Origin: Streptomyces antimycoticus
GTDB taxonomy: Bacteria > Actinomycetota > Actinomycetes > Streptomycetales > Streptomycetaceae
NCBI RefSeq assembly: GCF_005405925.1
Contig: NZ_BJHV01000001.1
Coordinates: 620,001 to 684,000 of the forward strand
Direction: 5' to 3'
Length of the DNA stretch: 64,000 bases
This document shows positions 26,084-36,642 of this stretch, piece by piece. A model generated the notes under the pieces. That model did no database searches. It saw nothing but the letters and a program-made list of their open reading frames with translations, and was not told where the DNA came from. Made by a program: the position numbers and the translations under genes. The number at the start of each line of letters is the position of its first letter. Positions within the stretch are counted from its first letter, which is position 1.

Positions 26084-28186
26084 TCAGTGGGCGGACATCC
26101 CCGCGCGCACCCGCTCCAGCGTAATCGGCAGATCGCGCACCCGCACCCCCGTGGCGTGGTACACCGCGTTGGCGACGGCCGCCGCCGTGCCGACGATGCC
26201 CAGCTCCCCGACGCCCTTGCTGCCCATCGGGTTGAGCTCGTCGTCGTCCTCGTCGAGCCAGTGCGCCTGGACATCGCGCACATCGGCGTGGGCCGCGATG
26301 TGATATGTGGCGAGGTCGTGGTTGGCGAAGTCACCGAACCGCGGGTCCGTCTCCAGGTTTTCGTACAGCGCCATCGACAGTCCCATGGACATGCCGCCGC
26401 GCAGCTGCGAGCCCGCCGTCCGGGGGTTGATGATGCGTCCGGCGGCGAACATCCCCAGCAGCCGGTCGACCCGCACCTGACCGGTGACGGCGTCCACCCG
26501 CACCTCCGCGAACTGGGCGCCGTATGCGTGGCGCGAGAACTCCCGGCGCGCCTCGACGTCCTCGGCGGTGTCCGCCCGTTCCTCCAGCCCGCCGGGCGGG
26601 ATCGCGCGGGAGACCTCGTCGAGTCGCTTGGCCAGCGCCCGGCACGCCTTGGATACCGCCCACCCCCAGGAGCTCAGGCCCATCGAGCCGCCCGCCCACG
26701 GTGCCTGGCCGTAGGCGCTGCGGCCGATGTCGAGGGTGACCCGGTCGATCTCCACACCGAGTTCGTCCGCCGCCACCTGGGTCAGCGCGGTACGGGCCCC
26801 GGTGCCGATGTCGGCCGCGGCGATCCGTACGGTGAAACCTCCGCCGGGCTCGGCGCGGGCGGTCGCGGTGGACGGCCAGGTGAGGGCGGGGTAGTTGCTC
26901 GCCGCCACTCCGGTGCCGACCAGCCAGCGCCCCTCCCGACGGCGCCCCGGTGCGGGGTCGCGGCCCGCCCAGCCGAAGCGCGCCGCGCCCTCCCGCAGAC
27001 ACGCCACCAGGTTGCGGCTGCTGAAGGGGCGACCGGTCTCCGGTTCCACCGACGGCTCGTTGGCCATCCGCAGGTCGATGGGGTCGATGCCCAGTCCCAC
27101 GGCCAGTTCGTCCATCGCGCTCTCCAGCGCGAACATCCCGGGCGCCTCACCGGGGGCCCGCATCCACGAAGGCGTCGGCACATCCAACTGCGCCAGCCGA
27201 TGGGTGGTCCGGCGGTGGCGCGCGGCGTACATGACGCGGGTGGGGGTGACCGTCTGCTCGCAGTACGGGCTGAGTGTGGAGCTCTGCTGCAGCGCGTCAT
27301 GCCAGATGGCGGTGATCCGGCCGTCCCGTTCGGCGCCGAGCCGGATGCGCTGCAGGGTGGGTGTGCGGTACGAGACCATGGTGAACATCTGCTGCCGGGT
27401 GGCCGCCACCTTGACCGGGCGGCCCACGGCGCGGGCGGCCAGCGCGGCGAGCACCGTGGGCGGGCGGGGAATCGCCTTGGAGCCGAAGCCGCCGCCGGTG
27501 TGGTCGGCGACGATCCGGACGGCGCCCTCGGGCAGGCCGAACAGCTCGGCCACCCGGGTGGCCGTCATCCAGGGGCCCTGGTCGCCGTTGTAGAGGGTGA
27601 GCGAGTCCCCGTCCCAGACCGCGATGGTGGCATGCGGTTCCATCGTGGCGGTGTGCTCCGGGGGCGTGGTGTACGTGACGTCGAGGACGACCGGCGCCGC
27701 GGCGAGGGCGGCCTCCACATCGCCGGTCTCGGTCTGCCCCGGGTAGCCGCCGTTGACCGTGTCGGGGACGAAGATGCGCGGGTCGCCGTCCTTCAGCTCG
27801 GCGTCGTGGTCGTCCACGTCGTACTCGATCCGCAGGGCCGCCGCGGCCTGACGGGCCGTCTCGAACGTGTCCGCCACCACGGCGGCCACGATCTGCCCCC
27901 GGTAGGCGATCTCGGGGGACTGCAGCACGGCGAGTTCGGGGGCGTCGGTCGGGCGCAGCCGGAAGGCATTGTGGCTGTCGAGCACGGCGATCACCCCGGG
28001 CAGGGCCAGCGCCGCGGCGGCGTCGACGGCGCGCACCCTGCCGCGCGGGATGGTGGACTGCACCGCCCACGCGTACAGGGCGTCCGGCACCGGGTACTCA
28101 TAGGCGTAGAGCGCGGTACCGGTGACCTTCTCGCGTCCTTCGACACGGGTCACCTCCGCGCCCACGGTCCGCTGGAGCGTGGTCAT
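26084..28186 (-). CDS. Molybdopterin subunit of aldehyde oxidoreductase (PaoC/YagR-like)
   Basis: 700 residues. It is the large subunit of a xanthine-oxidase-family enzyme that hydroxylates aldehydes or purines at a molybdenum-cytosine/pterin centre. GGGFGSKAIPRPP (pterin contact), MRAPGEAPGMFALESAMDE and the C-terminal catalytic Glu in GSKGVGELGIVG are present. Its length matches the YagR type. It starts at 28186, overlapping the FAD-subunit stop by ATGA. The small-subunit operon order (2Fe-2S, FAD, Mo) is that of E. coli paoABC. Confidence 0.92.
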   Translation of the reverse strand: MTTLQRTVGAEVTRVEGREKVTGTALYAYEYPVPDALYAWAVQSTIPRGRVRAVDAAAALALPGVIAVLDSHNAFRLRPTDAPELAVLQSPEIAYRGQIVAAVVADTFETARQAAAALRIEYDVDDHDAELKDGDPRIFVPDTVNGGYPGQTETGDVEAALAAAPVVLDVTYTTPPEHTATMEPHATIAVWDGDSLTLYNGDQGPWMTATRVAELFGLPEGAVRIVADHTGGGFGSKAIPRPPTVLAALAARAVGRPVKVAATRQQMFTMVSYRTPTLQRIRLGAERDGRITAIWHDALQQSSTLSPYCEQTVTPTRVMYAARHRRTTHRLAQLDVPTPSWMRAPGEAPGMFALESAMDELAVGLGIDPIDLRMANEPSVEPETGRPFSSRNLVACLREGAARFGWAGRDPAPGRRREGRWLVGTGVAASNYPALTWPSTATARAEPGGGFTVRIAAADIGTGARTALTQVAADELGVEIDRVTLDIGRSAYGQAPWAGGSMGLSSWGWAVSKACRALAKRLDEVSRAIPPGGLEERADTAEDVEARREFSRHAYGAQFAEVRVDAVTGQVRVDRLLGMFAAGRIINPRTAGSQLRGGMSMGLSMALYENLETDPRFGDFANHDLATYHIAAHADVRDVQAHWLDEDDDELNPMGSKGVGELGIVGTAAAVANAVYHATGVRVRDLPITLERVRAGMSAH

Positions 28187-29181
28187 CGACGCTGCCCTCC
28201 CACGAGGTCACGCACGGCCGAGGTGATGACATCCACGGCGAGGTCGATCTTGAACGCGTTCTGCGGCAGCGGGCGCGCCGAGGCGAACTCGGCCCGTGCC
28301 GCCTCCCGCAGGGTCTCCTCGGTCGGCTGCCGGCCGAGAAGCAGCCGCTCGGTCTCCCGGGCCCGCCAGGGGCGGGCGCCCACCCCGCCGAGCCCCAGCC
28401 GGATCTCCCGCAGTGTGCCGTCGGCGTCCGTGACGGCCACGACGGCCACTGACACCACCGCGAACGCGTAGGACCAGCGGTCGCGGACCTTGCGGTAGGA
28501 CATGGCGGCGCCCTCGGGGGGCGGTGGCAGCTCGACACCGGTGATCAGATCACCCGGTTGCAGCACCGTCTCGCGGTCCGGTGTGTCACCGGGCAGCAGA
28601 TAGAAGTCGTTCAGCGGCACCGCACGGGGACTGCCGTTCACCCGCCGCAGATGGACGACCGCGTCGAGCGCGGCCATCGCCACCGCCATGTCCGAGGAAT
28701 GGCTCGCCACGCAGAAGTCGGAGGTGCCGAGCACGGCCAGGTCGCGGTGGAGGCCCTGGATGGCCGAACAGCCGGTTTCCGGCCGCCGCTTGTTGCAGGG
28801 TTTGGTGACGTCCTGGAAGTACACACAGCGGGTGCGCTGCAACAGATTGCCGCCGGTGGTGGCCACCGTCCGCAGCTGCCCGGAGGCCCCGGACAGCAGC
28901 GATTCGGCCAGCGCCGGGAAGCGCTCGCGGACGCCCGGGTCTCCGGCGAGCCGGCTGCCCCCGACCAGCGCGCCGATGAGCACACCGCCGTCAGGGCGGT
29001 GCTCGATGGTGTCGTACGGGAGCTGGGTGATGTCGACGAGCATGGCGGGCTCGGTCACCCCGAGCTTCATCAGGTCCACCAGGTTGGTGCCCCCGGCCAG
29101 GTACACCGTCTCGGTGGAGTCGGCCACCAGCGTGGCGGCGGCCTGGGGGTCGGTGGCGCGCTCGTAGGCGAACGGCTTCAT
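28183..29181 (-). CDS. FAD/[4Fe-4S] subunit of aldehyde oxidoreductase (PaoB/YagS-like)
   Basis: 332 residues. FAD-binding loops YLAGGTNLVDLMK (about 29-41) and ATTGGNLLQRTRC (about 104-118). A Cys-rich insert follows (TRCVYFQDVTKPCNKR, then ETGCSAIQGLHR), the extra [4Fe-4S] loop that marks PaoB/YagS-type subunits among this family. The middle gene of the operon, it overlaps both neighbours by ATGA and has a GGGAGGGG ribosome site. Confidence 0.92.
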   Translation of the reverse strand: MKPFAYERATDPQAAATLVADSTETVYLAGGTNLVDLMKLGVTEPAMLVDITQLPYDTIEHRPDGGVLIGALVGGSRLAGDPGVRERFPALAESLLSGASGQLRTVATTGGNLLQRTRCVYFQDVTKPCNKRRPETGCSAIQGLHRDLAVLGTSDFCVASHSSDMAVAMAALDAVVHLRRVNGSPRAVPLNDFYLLPGDTPDRETVLQPGDLITGVELPPPPEGAAMSYRKVRDRWSYAFAVVSVAVVAVTDADGTLREIRLGLGGVGARPWRARETERLLLGRQPTEETLREAARAEFASARPLPQNAFKIDLAVDVITSAVRDLVGGQRR

Positions 29182-29763
29182 CGCGCCCCTCCCGCCGCGC
29201 CGGCGCGGGCCGGGGCCCCCCGTCGGCCCCGGCGACCTCGCGGATGGCGGCCACGATGCCGGGGTAGGCCCCGCAGCGGCACAGGTTGCCGCTCATCCGC
29301 TCCCGGATCTCGTCGGCGTCCAGGTCGTCCGGCGCGCCGACCCCGGCCGCCATGTCCTCGGTGACATGGCTGGGCCAGCCGCGCGCGGCCTCGGTCAGCG
29401 CGCCGATCGCGGAACAGATCTGGCCCGGTGTGCAGTAGCCGCACTGAAAGCCGTCATGTTCCAGGAACGCCCGCTGCAGCGGATGGAGTTCTTCCGGGGC
29501 GGCGAGCCCCGCCACGCCCTCGATGGTGGTGATGTCGCGGCCCTGGGCGGCCACGGCGAACACCAGGCAGCTGTTGACCCGCTCCCCGTCGATCAGGACG
29601 GTGCAGGCCCCGCACTGCCCGTGGTCGCACCCCTTCTTGACCCCGGTCAGCGCCAGGTGTTCGCGCAGGGCGTCCAGCAGGGTCACCCGGTGGTCGAGGG
29701 TGAGGGGCGGTCGGCACCGTTGACACGCAGCGTGAGATCGCTGTGAAACGCGTGAGCTGTCAC
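29178..29763 (-). pseudogene. 2Fe-2S subunit of aldehyde oxidoreductase (PaoA/YagT-like), two frameshifts
   Basis: The conserved core is one frame from about 29702 to 29220: KKGCDHGQCGACTVLIDG (plant-type 2Fe-2S), CGYCTPGQICSA and NLCRCGAYPGIV (second cluster). The N-terminus (GTG 29763, then SDLTLRVNGADRP) and C-terminus (GGAPARAGAAGGAR, stop overlapping the FAD-subunit ATG) lie in other frames. One base added at GGGG 29704-29707 and one at the C6 run 29216-29221 restore a single frame of 588 bp (195 residues) with the expected ATGA coupling. Without correction the core frame would run 190 bp into the next gene. Very likely intact in the organism. Confidence 0.82.
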
Positions 29764-29807
29764 ATCACTCAGCCTGGCATCGGGGCGGGCACCCCGCATC
29801 TTCGGCG

Positions 29808-30898
29808 TCACTCTCCGTGTTCCGCCTCCGGAGGCAGGGGCTCCGTAGGCAGGGGATCGAAGGCCAGCCGCAGATGCGCCAGGTCCGGGGGGACCGGGGA
29901 GCGGGGGTGGTAGAACGGCGGCGCCGCGTCGGCGGCCGGCGAGTCGGCCAGCCGGAAGCGGTCCCGCAGCCGGTGGTAGAACCGCGTCGGCGCGAGCCGG
30001 ACCAGCCGCAGCCGGTTCGGTGCCCGGTAGGCGGCCACCCAGTCGCCCGGATCCAGCACCCCGCGCAACTGCCCGTCGAGGCTGACCGCCACCTGCCCCG
30101 AGGTGGGCAGGACCCGCACGGCGACGGCCTCGTCCACCGCGGCCACCACGGTGCGGTCGAAGGCGATGTGCGGGGCGACCGGGGTGAAGACCACCGCGTC
30201 CATATGCGGGGAGACCACCGGCCCGCCGGCGGCGAAGCTGTAGGCGGTGGAGCCGGTCGGGGTGGCCACGATGATCGCGTCGGCCGAGTACGAGGCGAGC
30301 AACTGCCCGGACACATACACGCCGAGCCCCGCCTGGCGGTCACGGGCGAGCTTCTCGAAGACCACGTCGTTGACGGCGATGACATCCAGCGGAATGCCCC
30401 AGCCGACCTCCTCGGGGCCCTGGCCGGGGCGGACCTTGGGCGGGGCGGCAAGGGGCCCCGTCCGTACCGCAGCAGCGCCTCCATGCCCTCGGGCATTTCC
30501 AGCGGCCGGGACGCCCGCAGGGTGAGCAGCATCCGCTCCTCGATCGTGGCACGGCCGTCGTGAACGGTGTCCAGCGCGTCCTCCACCTGATCGACGGTGA
30601 TCTCGGTGAGGAAGCCGACCCGCCCCACGTTCACCCCCAGCGCCGCGGCCCCGTTCACGGCGGCGAGCCGGGCGCCACGCAGAAAGGTGCCGTCGCCGCC
30701 GAAGGTGACGATCAGGTCGGGGTGGCCCGCGGCCGCGGCCTCCTCCTTGGCGCTGCGCCGGGGCTGGCCGCCGCGCCAGACGTCCAGTTCGTAGCAGGAG
30801 ATGTCATGGGCAGCGGCCCATGCGCGGGCGGTGTGCGCCGCCGCGACAGCGGTGGGGCGGGCCTGGTGGACGACCATGCCGAGCCGATTGACAGCCAT
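29808..30898 (-). pseudogene. nadK: NAD(+)/NADH kinase, frameshifted in this sequence
   Basis: Phosphorylates NAD to NADP. The N-terminal domain from ATG 30898 has the GGDG catalytic motif (VTFGGDGTFLRGAR, about 64-77). After about residue 153 (LLRYGRGPLPPRP) the frame is lost. The C-terminal NAD-binding domain (VFEKLARDRQAGLGVYVSG, then ATPTGSTAYSFAAGGP) continues in a second frame to 29808. One base added at GGG 30438-30440 joins them as PRPKVRPGQGPEEV and gives 1092 bp (363 residues). Streptomyces carry more than one NAD kinase gene, so a truly broken copy could be tolerated, but an indel error is more likely. Confidence 0.83.
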
Positions 30899-31075
30899 GG
30901 CCCTTCCACCGTAGATCGGCCGGCCCCGAGGCGCCCGCCAGGCCGGCACGCGGTCATGGCGACCGGCCGGGCGTGGCGAGGCAGGCACCCTGGAGCTGAA
31001 CATCCACGCTGATCTATGGTGTTGATCGGCAGATGGCCTGCGGGGGAACCACACGGCGTCCATACGGAGCCAGGG

Positions 31076-32419
31076 ATGGGGCAGCAGATGGCGAGCCAGA
31101 GACGAACCGAGCTGGTCGAGGGCCTGATGGCGAGCTTCCCCCAGGTGCCCAGGGAAGCCGTGATCAAGGAGGACCTGCTGCGCGGCGGCATGGCCTTCGA
31201 CGAGTCCGCGCTCAGCGGCAACGAGGACGGCGACGTCAAACCGAAGTCGTATTTCATCTTCTCGTTCGACCACCGCACCCTTCCGGAACTGGGCGCCGCG
31301 GCCCTCAACCGGCCGCCCGAGGAGATCGTGCTCACCGGCGGGCCGTACGAGCTGCGCCGCACCGTGGTGTCCGTCCGCGTCAACCCCGCGTCGCCGTATG
31401 TGGTCCGGGCCGGGGAGGACGGTGCGCTGGGCCTGTATCTGGACGGTGCGCGCATCGCCGATGTGGGGCTGCCCCCGATGCCGGACTACTACCGCCACAC
31501 CCTGTCGAACGGCAAGTCGGTGATGGAGGTCGCGCCGACCATCCAGTGGGGCTATCTGGTCTATCTGACGGTCTTCCGGGTGTGCCAGTACTTCGGCGCC
31601 AAGGAGGAGTGCCAGTACTGCGACATCAACCACAACTGGCGTCAGCACAAGGCGGCGGGCCGTCCGTACACCGGAGTGAAGCCGGTCGAGGAGGTACTGG
31701 AGGCGCTGGAGATCATCGACCGCCATGACACCGCCCGCACCTCCCAGGCGTACACCCTCACCGGCGGCGCGATCACCTCGCATATCGGCGGCCGGGACGA
31801 GGCCGACTTCTACGGCCAGTACGCGAAGGCCATCGAGGAGCGCTTCCCGGGCCGGTGGATCGGCAAGGTGGTGGCGCAGGCGTTGCCCAAGGACGACGTC
31901 CAGCGGTTCCACGACTACGGGGTGCGGATCTACCACCCCAACTTCGAGGTTTGGGACCGGCGGCTGTTCGAGCTGTACTGCCCGGGCAAGGAGCGCTACA
32001 TCGGCCGCGACGAGTGGCACCGCCGGATCCTGGACTCGACCGAGGTGTTCGGCGCCCGGAATGTGATTCCCAACTTCGTCGCGGGCGTGGAGATGGCCGA
32101 GCCGTTCGGCTTCTCCTCCGTGGGCGAGGCGATCGACTCCACCGCCGAGGGGCTGCGGTTCTTCATGTCGCACGGTGTCGTGCCCCGGTTCACCACGTGG
32201 TGTCCCGAGCCGACGACACCGCTGGGCAAGGCCAATCCGCAGGGCGCCCCGCTGGAGTACCACATCCGGCTGCTGGAGACCTACCGGGCGACGCTCGAGG
32301 ACTTCGGGCTGGCCTCGCCGCCCGGATACGGCCCGCCGGGGCCGGGGCGGGCGGTGTTCTCGGTGAGCTCGTTCATGGACAGCCTGCCCGCCGCGGAGCA
32401 GGAGCCGGTGGCGCCCTGA
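31076..32419 (+). CDS. Radical SAM protein with atypical CX8CX2C cluster motif
   Basis: 447 residues from ATG 31076 (GGAG upstream). The cluster-binding triplet is Cys170, Cys179 and Cys182 (CQYFGAKEECQYCD), that is CX8CX2C instead of CX3CX2C. The usual aromatic residue before the last Cys is kept, and a downstream glycine-rich strand (YTLTGGAITSHIGG) corresponds to the SAM-binding GGE-type motif. NPNFEVWDRRLF-like and FVAGVEMAEPFGF barrel strands complete the half-barrel. About 150 residues precede the core. The reaction is unknown. It is divergent from nadK and has no precursor-peptide gene beside it. Confidence 0.8.
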   Translation: MGQQMASQRRTELVEGLMASFPQVPREAVIKEDLLRGGMAFDESALSGNEDGDVKPKSYFIFSFDHRTLPELGAAALNRPPEEIVLTGGPYELRRTVVSVRVNPASPYVVRAGEDGALGLYLDGARIADVGLPPMPDYYRHTLSNGKSVMEVAPTIQWGYLVYLTVFRVCQYFGAKEECQYCDINHNWRQHKAAGRPYTGVKPVEEVLEALEIIDRHDTARTSQAYTLTGGAITSHIGGRDEADFYGQYAKAIEERFPGRWIGKVVAQALPKDDVQRFHDYGVRIYHPNFEVWDRRLFELYCPGKERYIGRDEWHRRILDSTEVFGARNVIPNFVAGVEMAEPFGFSSVGEAIDSTAEGLRFFMSHGVVPRFTTWCPEPTTPLGKANPQGAPLEYHIRLLETYRATLEDFGLASPPGYGPPGPGRAVFSVSSFMDSLPAAEQEPVAP

Positions 32420-32452
32420 CGCCGACGGCCAGCTCCGGCTCGGGGGACCTCG

Positions 32453-34462
32453 TCAGCCGACGTGGACGTGGGGGCGGCGGCCGCGGTCGGGTTCGGCCTC
32501 GCGGAGGACCTCACGGGTGACGGGGGCGACCTCCCCTTGGCCGAAGAGGAAGAAGCGCAGGAAGTGGGCCAGCGGATGGCCCTCCGTCCACTCGAAGTAG
32601 ATGTGCGGGCGCTGCCCGGTGGCGTCCCGCACCCACAGCAGCAGTGCGGCGAGGGCGTTGGGGATGGTGGCGCTCTGCAGGGTCAGCACGCGGTAGCGGC
32701 CGTGCACCACCTCCCCGCACACCTGCAGCTCGCTTTCGAACTCGGACGGGTCGGCGACGGTGACCTCGACGAAGATGATGTCGTCCTCGGGCGGGATGTC
32801 GTTGTCCGCGCGGATCTGGTGTTGCTTCTCCCGGTATTCGGCCAGGTCGCGGCGTTCCGGCTTATTGGCGATGAAGCGGATCCTGCGGTGGGCGGTGTCA
32901 CGGATGAACCGCTCGGCCAGGGGGTCGAACGTCACGCTGGTGACCCGCAGCTCGAACGCCCTGGCGACCCGGGACAGCAGCGATACGGCCAGGATGCCCG
33001 CGATGAAGCAGGCGCCGATCTTGACGCCGTCGGGCCGTTCGATGACGTTGACCCCGGTGGTGTACAGAAAGATCACCGCGATCACACCGAAGCCGATGGT
33101 CCAGCCGCGCTGCCGGGCGCGCCGCGCGGCGATGGTGACGGCGATGGCGGCGGAGGTGATGAGCACGAGCACACCGGTGGCATAGGCGCCACCCTGGGCG
33201 TCCACATCCGCCTTGAAGAGCCAGGTCACCAGGAACGCCACGGCGATGAACACCAGCACCATCGGGCGGACCGCGCGCGCCCAGTGGGGTGCCATGCCGT
33301 AGCGCGGCAGATAGCGGGGCATCAGGTTGAGGAGTCCGGCCATGGCCGAGGCGCCGGCGAACCAGAGGATGGCGATGGTGGAGGCGTCATAGACGCTGCC
33401 GAAGGCCGAGCCCAGGTACTCATGGGCGAGGTAGGCCAGGGCGCGCCCATTGGCCTCGCCGCCGGGTTCGAACTCCCGCTGCGGGATCAGCAGGGTCGTG
33501 ATGAAACTGGAGGTGATGAGGAAGATGCTCATGATCACCGCGGCGGTGGTCAGCAGCTTCCTGGCGCCCTGGATACGTCCGGCGGGGCGCTCCGGGGTGT
33601 CGCCCGGCTTGCCCTCGATATGCGGCATGACGGCCACGCCCGTCTCGAACCCGGACAGGCCCAGGGCCAGCTTCGGGAAGATCACCAGCGCCACGCCGAT
33701 CATCACCAGGGGACTGCCGCGCTCGGCGACCAGCGCCTGGGACCAGTCGGGGATCGCATGCGGCGCGGTGCCGAGATGCCAGAGCCCGACCGCCACCACG
33801 ACCGCGTTGAGCAGCAGATAGGCCGCGACAAGCACGACCGCGATGCCGATGGCCTCGGTGAACCCCTTGAGGAACACCGCGCCGAGCAAGCCCACCAGAA
33901 TCAGCGTGACGGCCACCTCATGACCGTGCAGGGCCGAGGTGAGATGCGGATTCTCCACCAGGTGGGCGGTGGCGTCGGCGGCCGAGAGGGTGATGGTGAT
34001 GAGGAAGTCGGTGGCCGCGAACCCCAGCAGGGTGAGGACGAACAGCTTGCCCTTCCAGAAGGTCAGCAGCCGCTCCAGCATCGCGATCGAGCCCTGGCCG
34101 TGCGGACTCTCCTCGGCCACCCTGCGGTACACCGGCAGCGCGCCCACCAGGGTCACCACCACCAGCACCACGGTGGCCAGCGGGGAGAGCAGCCCGGCCG
34201 CCAGGGCGGCGATACCGGGCTGGTAACCGAGGGTGGAGAAGTAGTCCAGACCGGTCAGGCACATGACCCGCCACCACGGCCGGCCGTGGTGTGCGCTTTC
34301 CGGCTCGGCGTACGGGCCGGGCTGCCGCTTGGCGATGTCGGTCAGGCCCGCCAGCAGCCATCCGCGCAACCGGTGCCGTGCCCCGCCGTCGGAGGCGCCG
34401 TCGCCAGAGGTGGAGGAGACCACGGGGTACTCCCGTCGTACAGCGAAAGGGTCCCCGGCCAT
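32453..34462 (-). CDS. APC-superfamily amino-acid permease with long cytosolic tail
   Basis: 669 residues. About twelve membrane segments between 65 and 510 ([20 protein letters not shown], then [20 protein letters not shown], matching APC helices), then a soluble 150-residue C-terminal domain (from [11 protein letters not shown]) with alternating strands and helices ([35 protein letters not shown]). Many Streptomyces share this APC-plus-tail form; the substrate is undetermined. ATG with GAAGGG. Convergent to the radical SAM gene with a 33-bp gap. Confidence 0.87.
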   Translation of the reverse strand: MAGDPFAVRREYPVVSSTSGDGASDGGARHRLRGWLLAGLTDIAKRQPGPYAEPESAHHGRPWWRVMCLTGLDYFSTLGYQPGIAALAAGLLSPLATVVLVVVTLVGALPVYRRVAEESPHGQGSIAMLERLLTFWKGKLFVLTLLGFAATDFLITITLSAADATAHLVENPHLTSALHGHEVAVTLILVGLLGAVFLKGFTEAIGIAVVLVAAYLLLNAVVVAVGLWHLGTAPHAIPDWSQALVAERGSPLVMIGVALVIFPKLALGLSGFETGVAVMPHIEGKPGDTPERPAGRIQGARKLLTTAAVIMSIFLITSSFITTLLIPQREFEPGGEANGRALAYLAHEYLGSAFGSVYDASTIAILWFAGASAMAGLLNLMPRYLPRYGMAPHWARAVRPMVLVFIAVAFLVTWLFKADVDAQGGAYATGVLVLITSAAIAVTIAARRARQRGWTIGFGVIAVIFLYTTGVNVIERPDGVKIGACFIAGILAVSLLSRVARAFELRVTSVTFDPLAERFIRDTAHRRIRFIANKPERRDLAEYREKQHQIRADNDIPPEDDIIFVEVTVADPSEFESELQVCGEVVHGRYRVLTLQSATIPNALAALLLWVRDATGQRPHIYFEWTEGHPLAHFLRFFLFGQGEVAPVTREVLREAEPDRGRRPHVHVG

Positions 34463-34582
34463 CGGGTGAGACCCTTCGGCCAGCGTATGCGGGCCGGCCG
34501 GCCACCACCCGGCCGGTGCCGCCGCCCGAAGGACATCGCTTTCTCAGTGGGTTTTCATCTTCGGTCCGTACGGTTGCGGCAC

Positions 34583-35191
34583 ATGGACACCACCAAGACC
34601 GACCAACCGACCGACACCGCAGCACGGCCCGCGGAAGGCGAGGAAGCCACGGCTGAGGGCGCCCCGAACGCTGTTGCGGACCCGCAGGAAGCACCGGACC
34701 TCGAGGACGCATCGGACCTCGAGGAAGCGTCGGACCTCGAGGAAGCGTCCGACGACCGCGGAACCCCTCCCCCGGCCACCACGCCGAGCGTCGTCCCCGG
34801 CGCCGCCGCGGTCGTCGGCGCCGGTCTCGGGCTCGCCTCGCTCTCCGGCACCTGGCTCGGCACCATGCTGCAGGAGCGCAAGCAGCTGACCGGCCAGATC
34901 AAGGCCCAGTCCGGGGCGGCCGCCGATCAGATCGCCACGGTGTACGGCACTCCGTGGCACACCACGGCCCTCGTCAACGGGCTCTTCGCGCTGGCCGCCG
35001 TGGTGATCGCCGGTGTGGTGCTGCTGCGGCAGCAGCGTCCCGTCACAACCGGGGCACCCTGGGTGACCGCGGTGGCCTGGGGAGCGGTGGCGCTCGGCGT
35101 GATCGGTCTGCTGATCGCGGCCGCCATGGGGCTCGACATCTTCAGCGAGCTGCCGAAGGTGCCCGCCTCCCCGAACACTCCGGCCGGCTGA
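34583..35191 (+). CDS. Small membrane protein with acidic repeat N-terminus
   Basis: 202 residues. The N-terminal 65 are disordered and acidic, including three copies of D-L-E-[DE]-A-S; then three hydrophobic segments (about 72-95, 130-150, 160-185). There is no clear ribosome site; TACGGT at 34569-34574 ends 8 bases before the ATG, as in leaderless promoters. No family recognised. Possibly related to small two- or three-helix actinobacterial membrane proteins of unknown role. Divergent from the APC permease. Confidence 0.72.
   Translation: MDTTKTDQPTDTAARPAEGEEATAEGAPNAVADPQEAPDLEDASDLEEASDLEEASDDRGTPPPATTPSVVPGAAAVVGAGLGLASLSGTWLGTMLQERKQLTGQIKAQSGAAADQIATVYGTPWHTTALVNGLFALAAVVIAGVVLLRQQRPVTTGAPWVTAVAWGAVALGVIGLLIAAAMGLDIFSELPKVPASPNTPAG
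34697..34750 (+). repeat. Three in-frame 18-bp tandem repeats
   Basis: Three units beginning GACCTCGAGGA, differing at one to three positions, encoding D-L-E-D-A-S / D-L-E-E-A-S / D-L-E-E-A-S inside the membrane-protein gene. Likely to vary in copy number between strains. Confidence 0.85.
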
Positions 35192-35398
35192 CCGGACCGG
35201 CTGACCCGATCAGAGCGCGCCCCGTGGTCCGGATGGCTCCCGCGGGGCGCGCTCCGTCGTCGGGGCGTGTCACGATGTGCACGTCACGATTGAGGTCCCG
35301 GCATCGGGACACCCGCGAGGGGGACAGGCCGTCCGGCCGCCCCAGGCGGAGAGCGCCACCAGGACGGCACGGACTTCCGCCTACGGAGTTTCCCGCCG

Positions 35399-36567
35399 AT
35401 GAGCCGTTCCTCAACACCTCCCTCCGACTGGCATGGCGCACCGCGCCCGCCGCATACGCCGGACCGACCAGAGCCCTCGCGCGCACCAGAGCCCTCGCGC
35501 GCACCGCAGACGCCGGACGCACCGGACAGCCGGCCTGAGCCGGACGGGCCCAAGGCGCAGGGGGCCAGGACGCCCGGACCGCCGTTACGGTCTTCGTCGC
35601 GCTCGGCGCCAATCTGGTCATCGCGCTGGCCAAGGCCGTCGGCGGCGTCTTCGCCGGTTCCCCCGCGCTGCTGTCCGAGGCGGCCCACTCGGTCGCGGAC
35701 AGCCTCAACGAGGTGTTTCTGCTCGCCTCCCTCAAACGCAGCAAGCGGGCGCCCGACGAACAGCACCCCTTCGGCTACGGCAAGGAGCGCTACTTCTGGG
35801 CGCTGCTGGCCGCCGTCGGCATCTTCGTCATGGGCGGCTGCTTCTCCTTCTTCCAGGGCGCCGAGGCGCTGAGCGCGGGCAGTTCCGAGGATCACAGCGG
35901 CTATCTGGTGGGCCTCGGGGTCCTGGTCCTGGCGCTCATCGCCGAGGGCTCCTCGCTGGTCCGGGCGCTGTTCCAGGTCCGCGGGCACGCCCGGGAGGCG
36001 GGCCGTGGCATGGCGGCCGAACTGCGCAGGGGTGACGACCCCACGCTGCGCACCGTCCTGGCCGAGGACTCCACGGCCTGTCTCGGTGTGGTGTTCGCCC
36101 TGCTCGGCATGTGGCTGCACATGGTCACCGGCGAGGTGGCCTACGAGGCCACGGCCTCCTTCCTGATCGGGGCGCTGCTGGTCTATGTGGCCTACCGGCT
36201 GGCCCGGGAGTCGCGCGGGCAGCTCATCGGCGAGGCGATCGACCCGGTCCAGCGCCGGGAGTTCCGCCGGTTCCTCGAGGGACAGCCGGAGATCGACACC
36301 GTGACCAGTCTGCTGACGATGCGTCTGGGCAATGATTCGACACTGGTGGCGGCCCGGGTCGATCTCTTCCCCGGTCTCGACAGCGAGGAGGTCGAAGAGG
36401 TCCTGGTCCGCGTCAAGACGGCGATGGCGGAGATCTGGCCGCACGCCGACCAGATCTTTCTCGATGTCACCGACGCCTCGGCCAGGGACCGGGCGAAGGC
36501 GCGCGAGGACCGCCAGGCACTCGACGAGACGGTGGCGGCCGTGGAACGAGAGGACCTCGGGGCATGA
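35399..36567 (+). pseudogene. Cation diffusion facilitator (CDF) transporter, frameshifted in this sequence
   Basis: The N-terminal tail is a low-complexity Pro/Ser/Asp stretch from ATG 35399. The transporter core (TAVTVFVALGANLVIALAKAV onward) is one frame over and runs to 36567. One base added to the G5 run at 35560-35564 joins them as AQGGQDARTAVTV and gives 1170 bp (389 residues). CDF metal-site residues are visible: H and D in LLSEAAHSVADSLNE and a conserved D/E in the second helix bundle. The C-terminal cytosolic domain is present. It probably exports Zn(II), Fe(II) or Mn(II). The break is probably a consensus indel. Confidence 0.83.
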
Positions 36568-36642
36568 GATTGGCACCGACGGGCCTGGGTACCCGGTGAA
36601 GACCAGCCCACAACAGCGAACTCATGTACGGAGGCAGAACTG

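Noticed and set aside
32462..35191. 900-codon frame antisense to the APC permease
   Set aside because: His/Gln/Arg-rich translation with no domain; the antisense APC gene explains the open frame.
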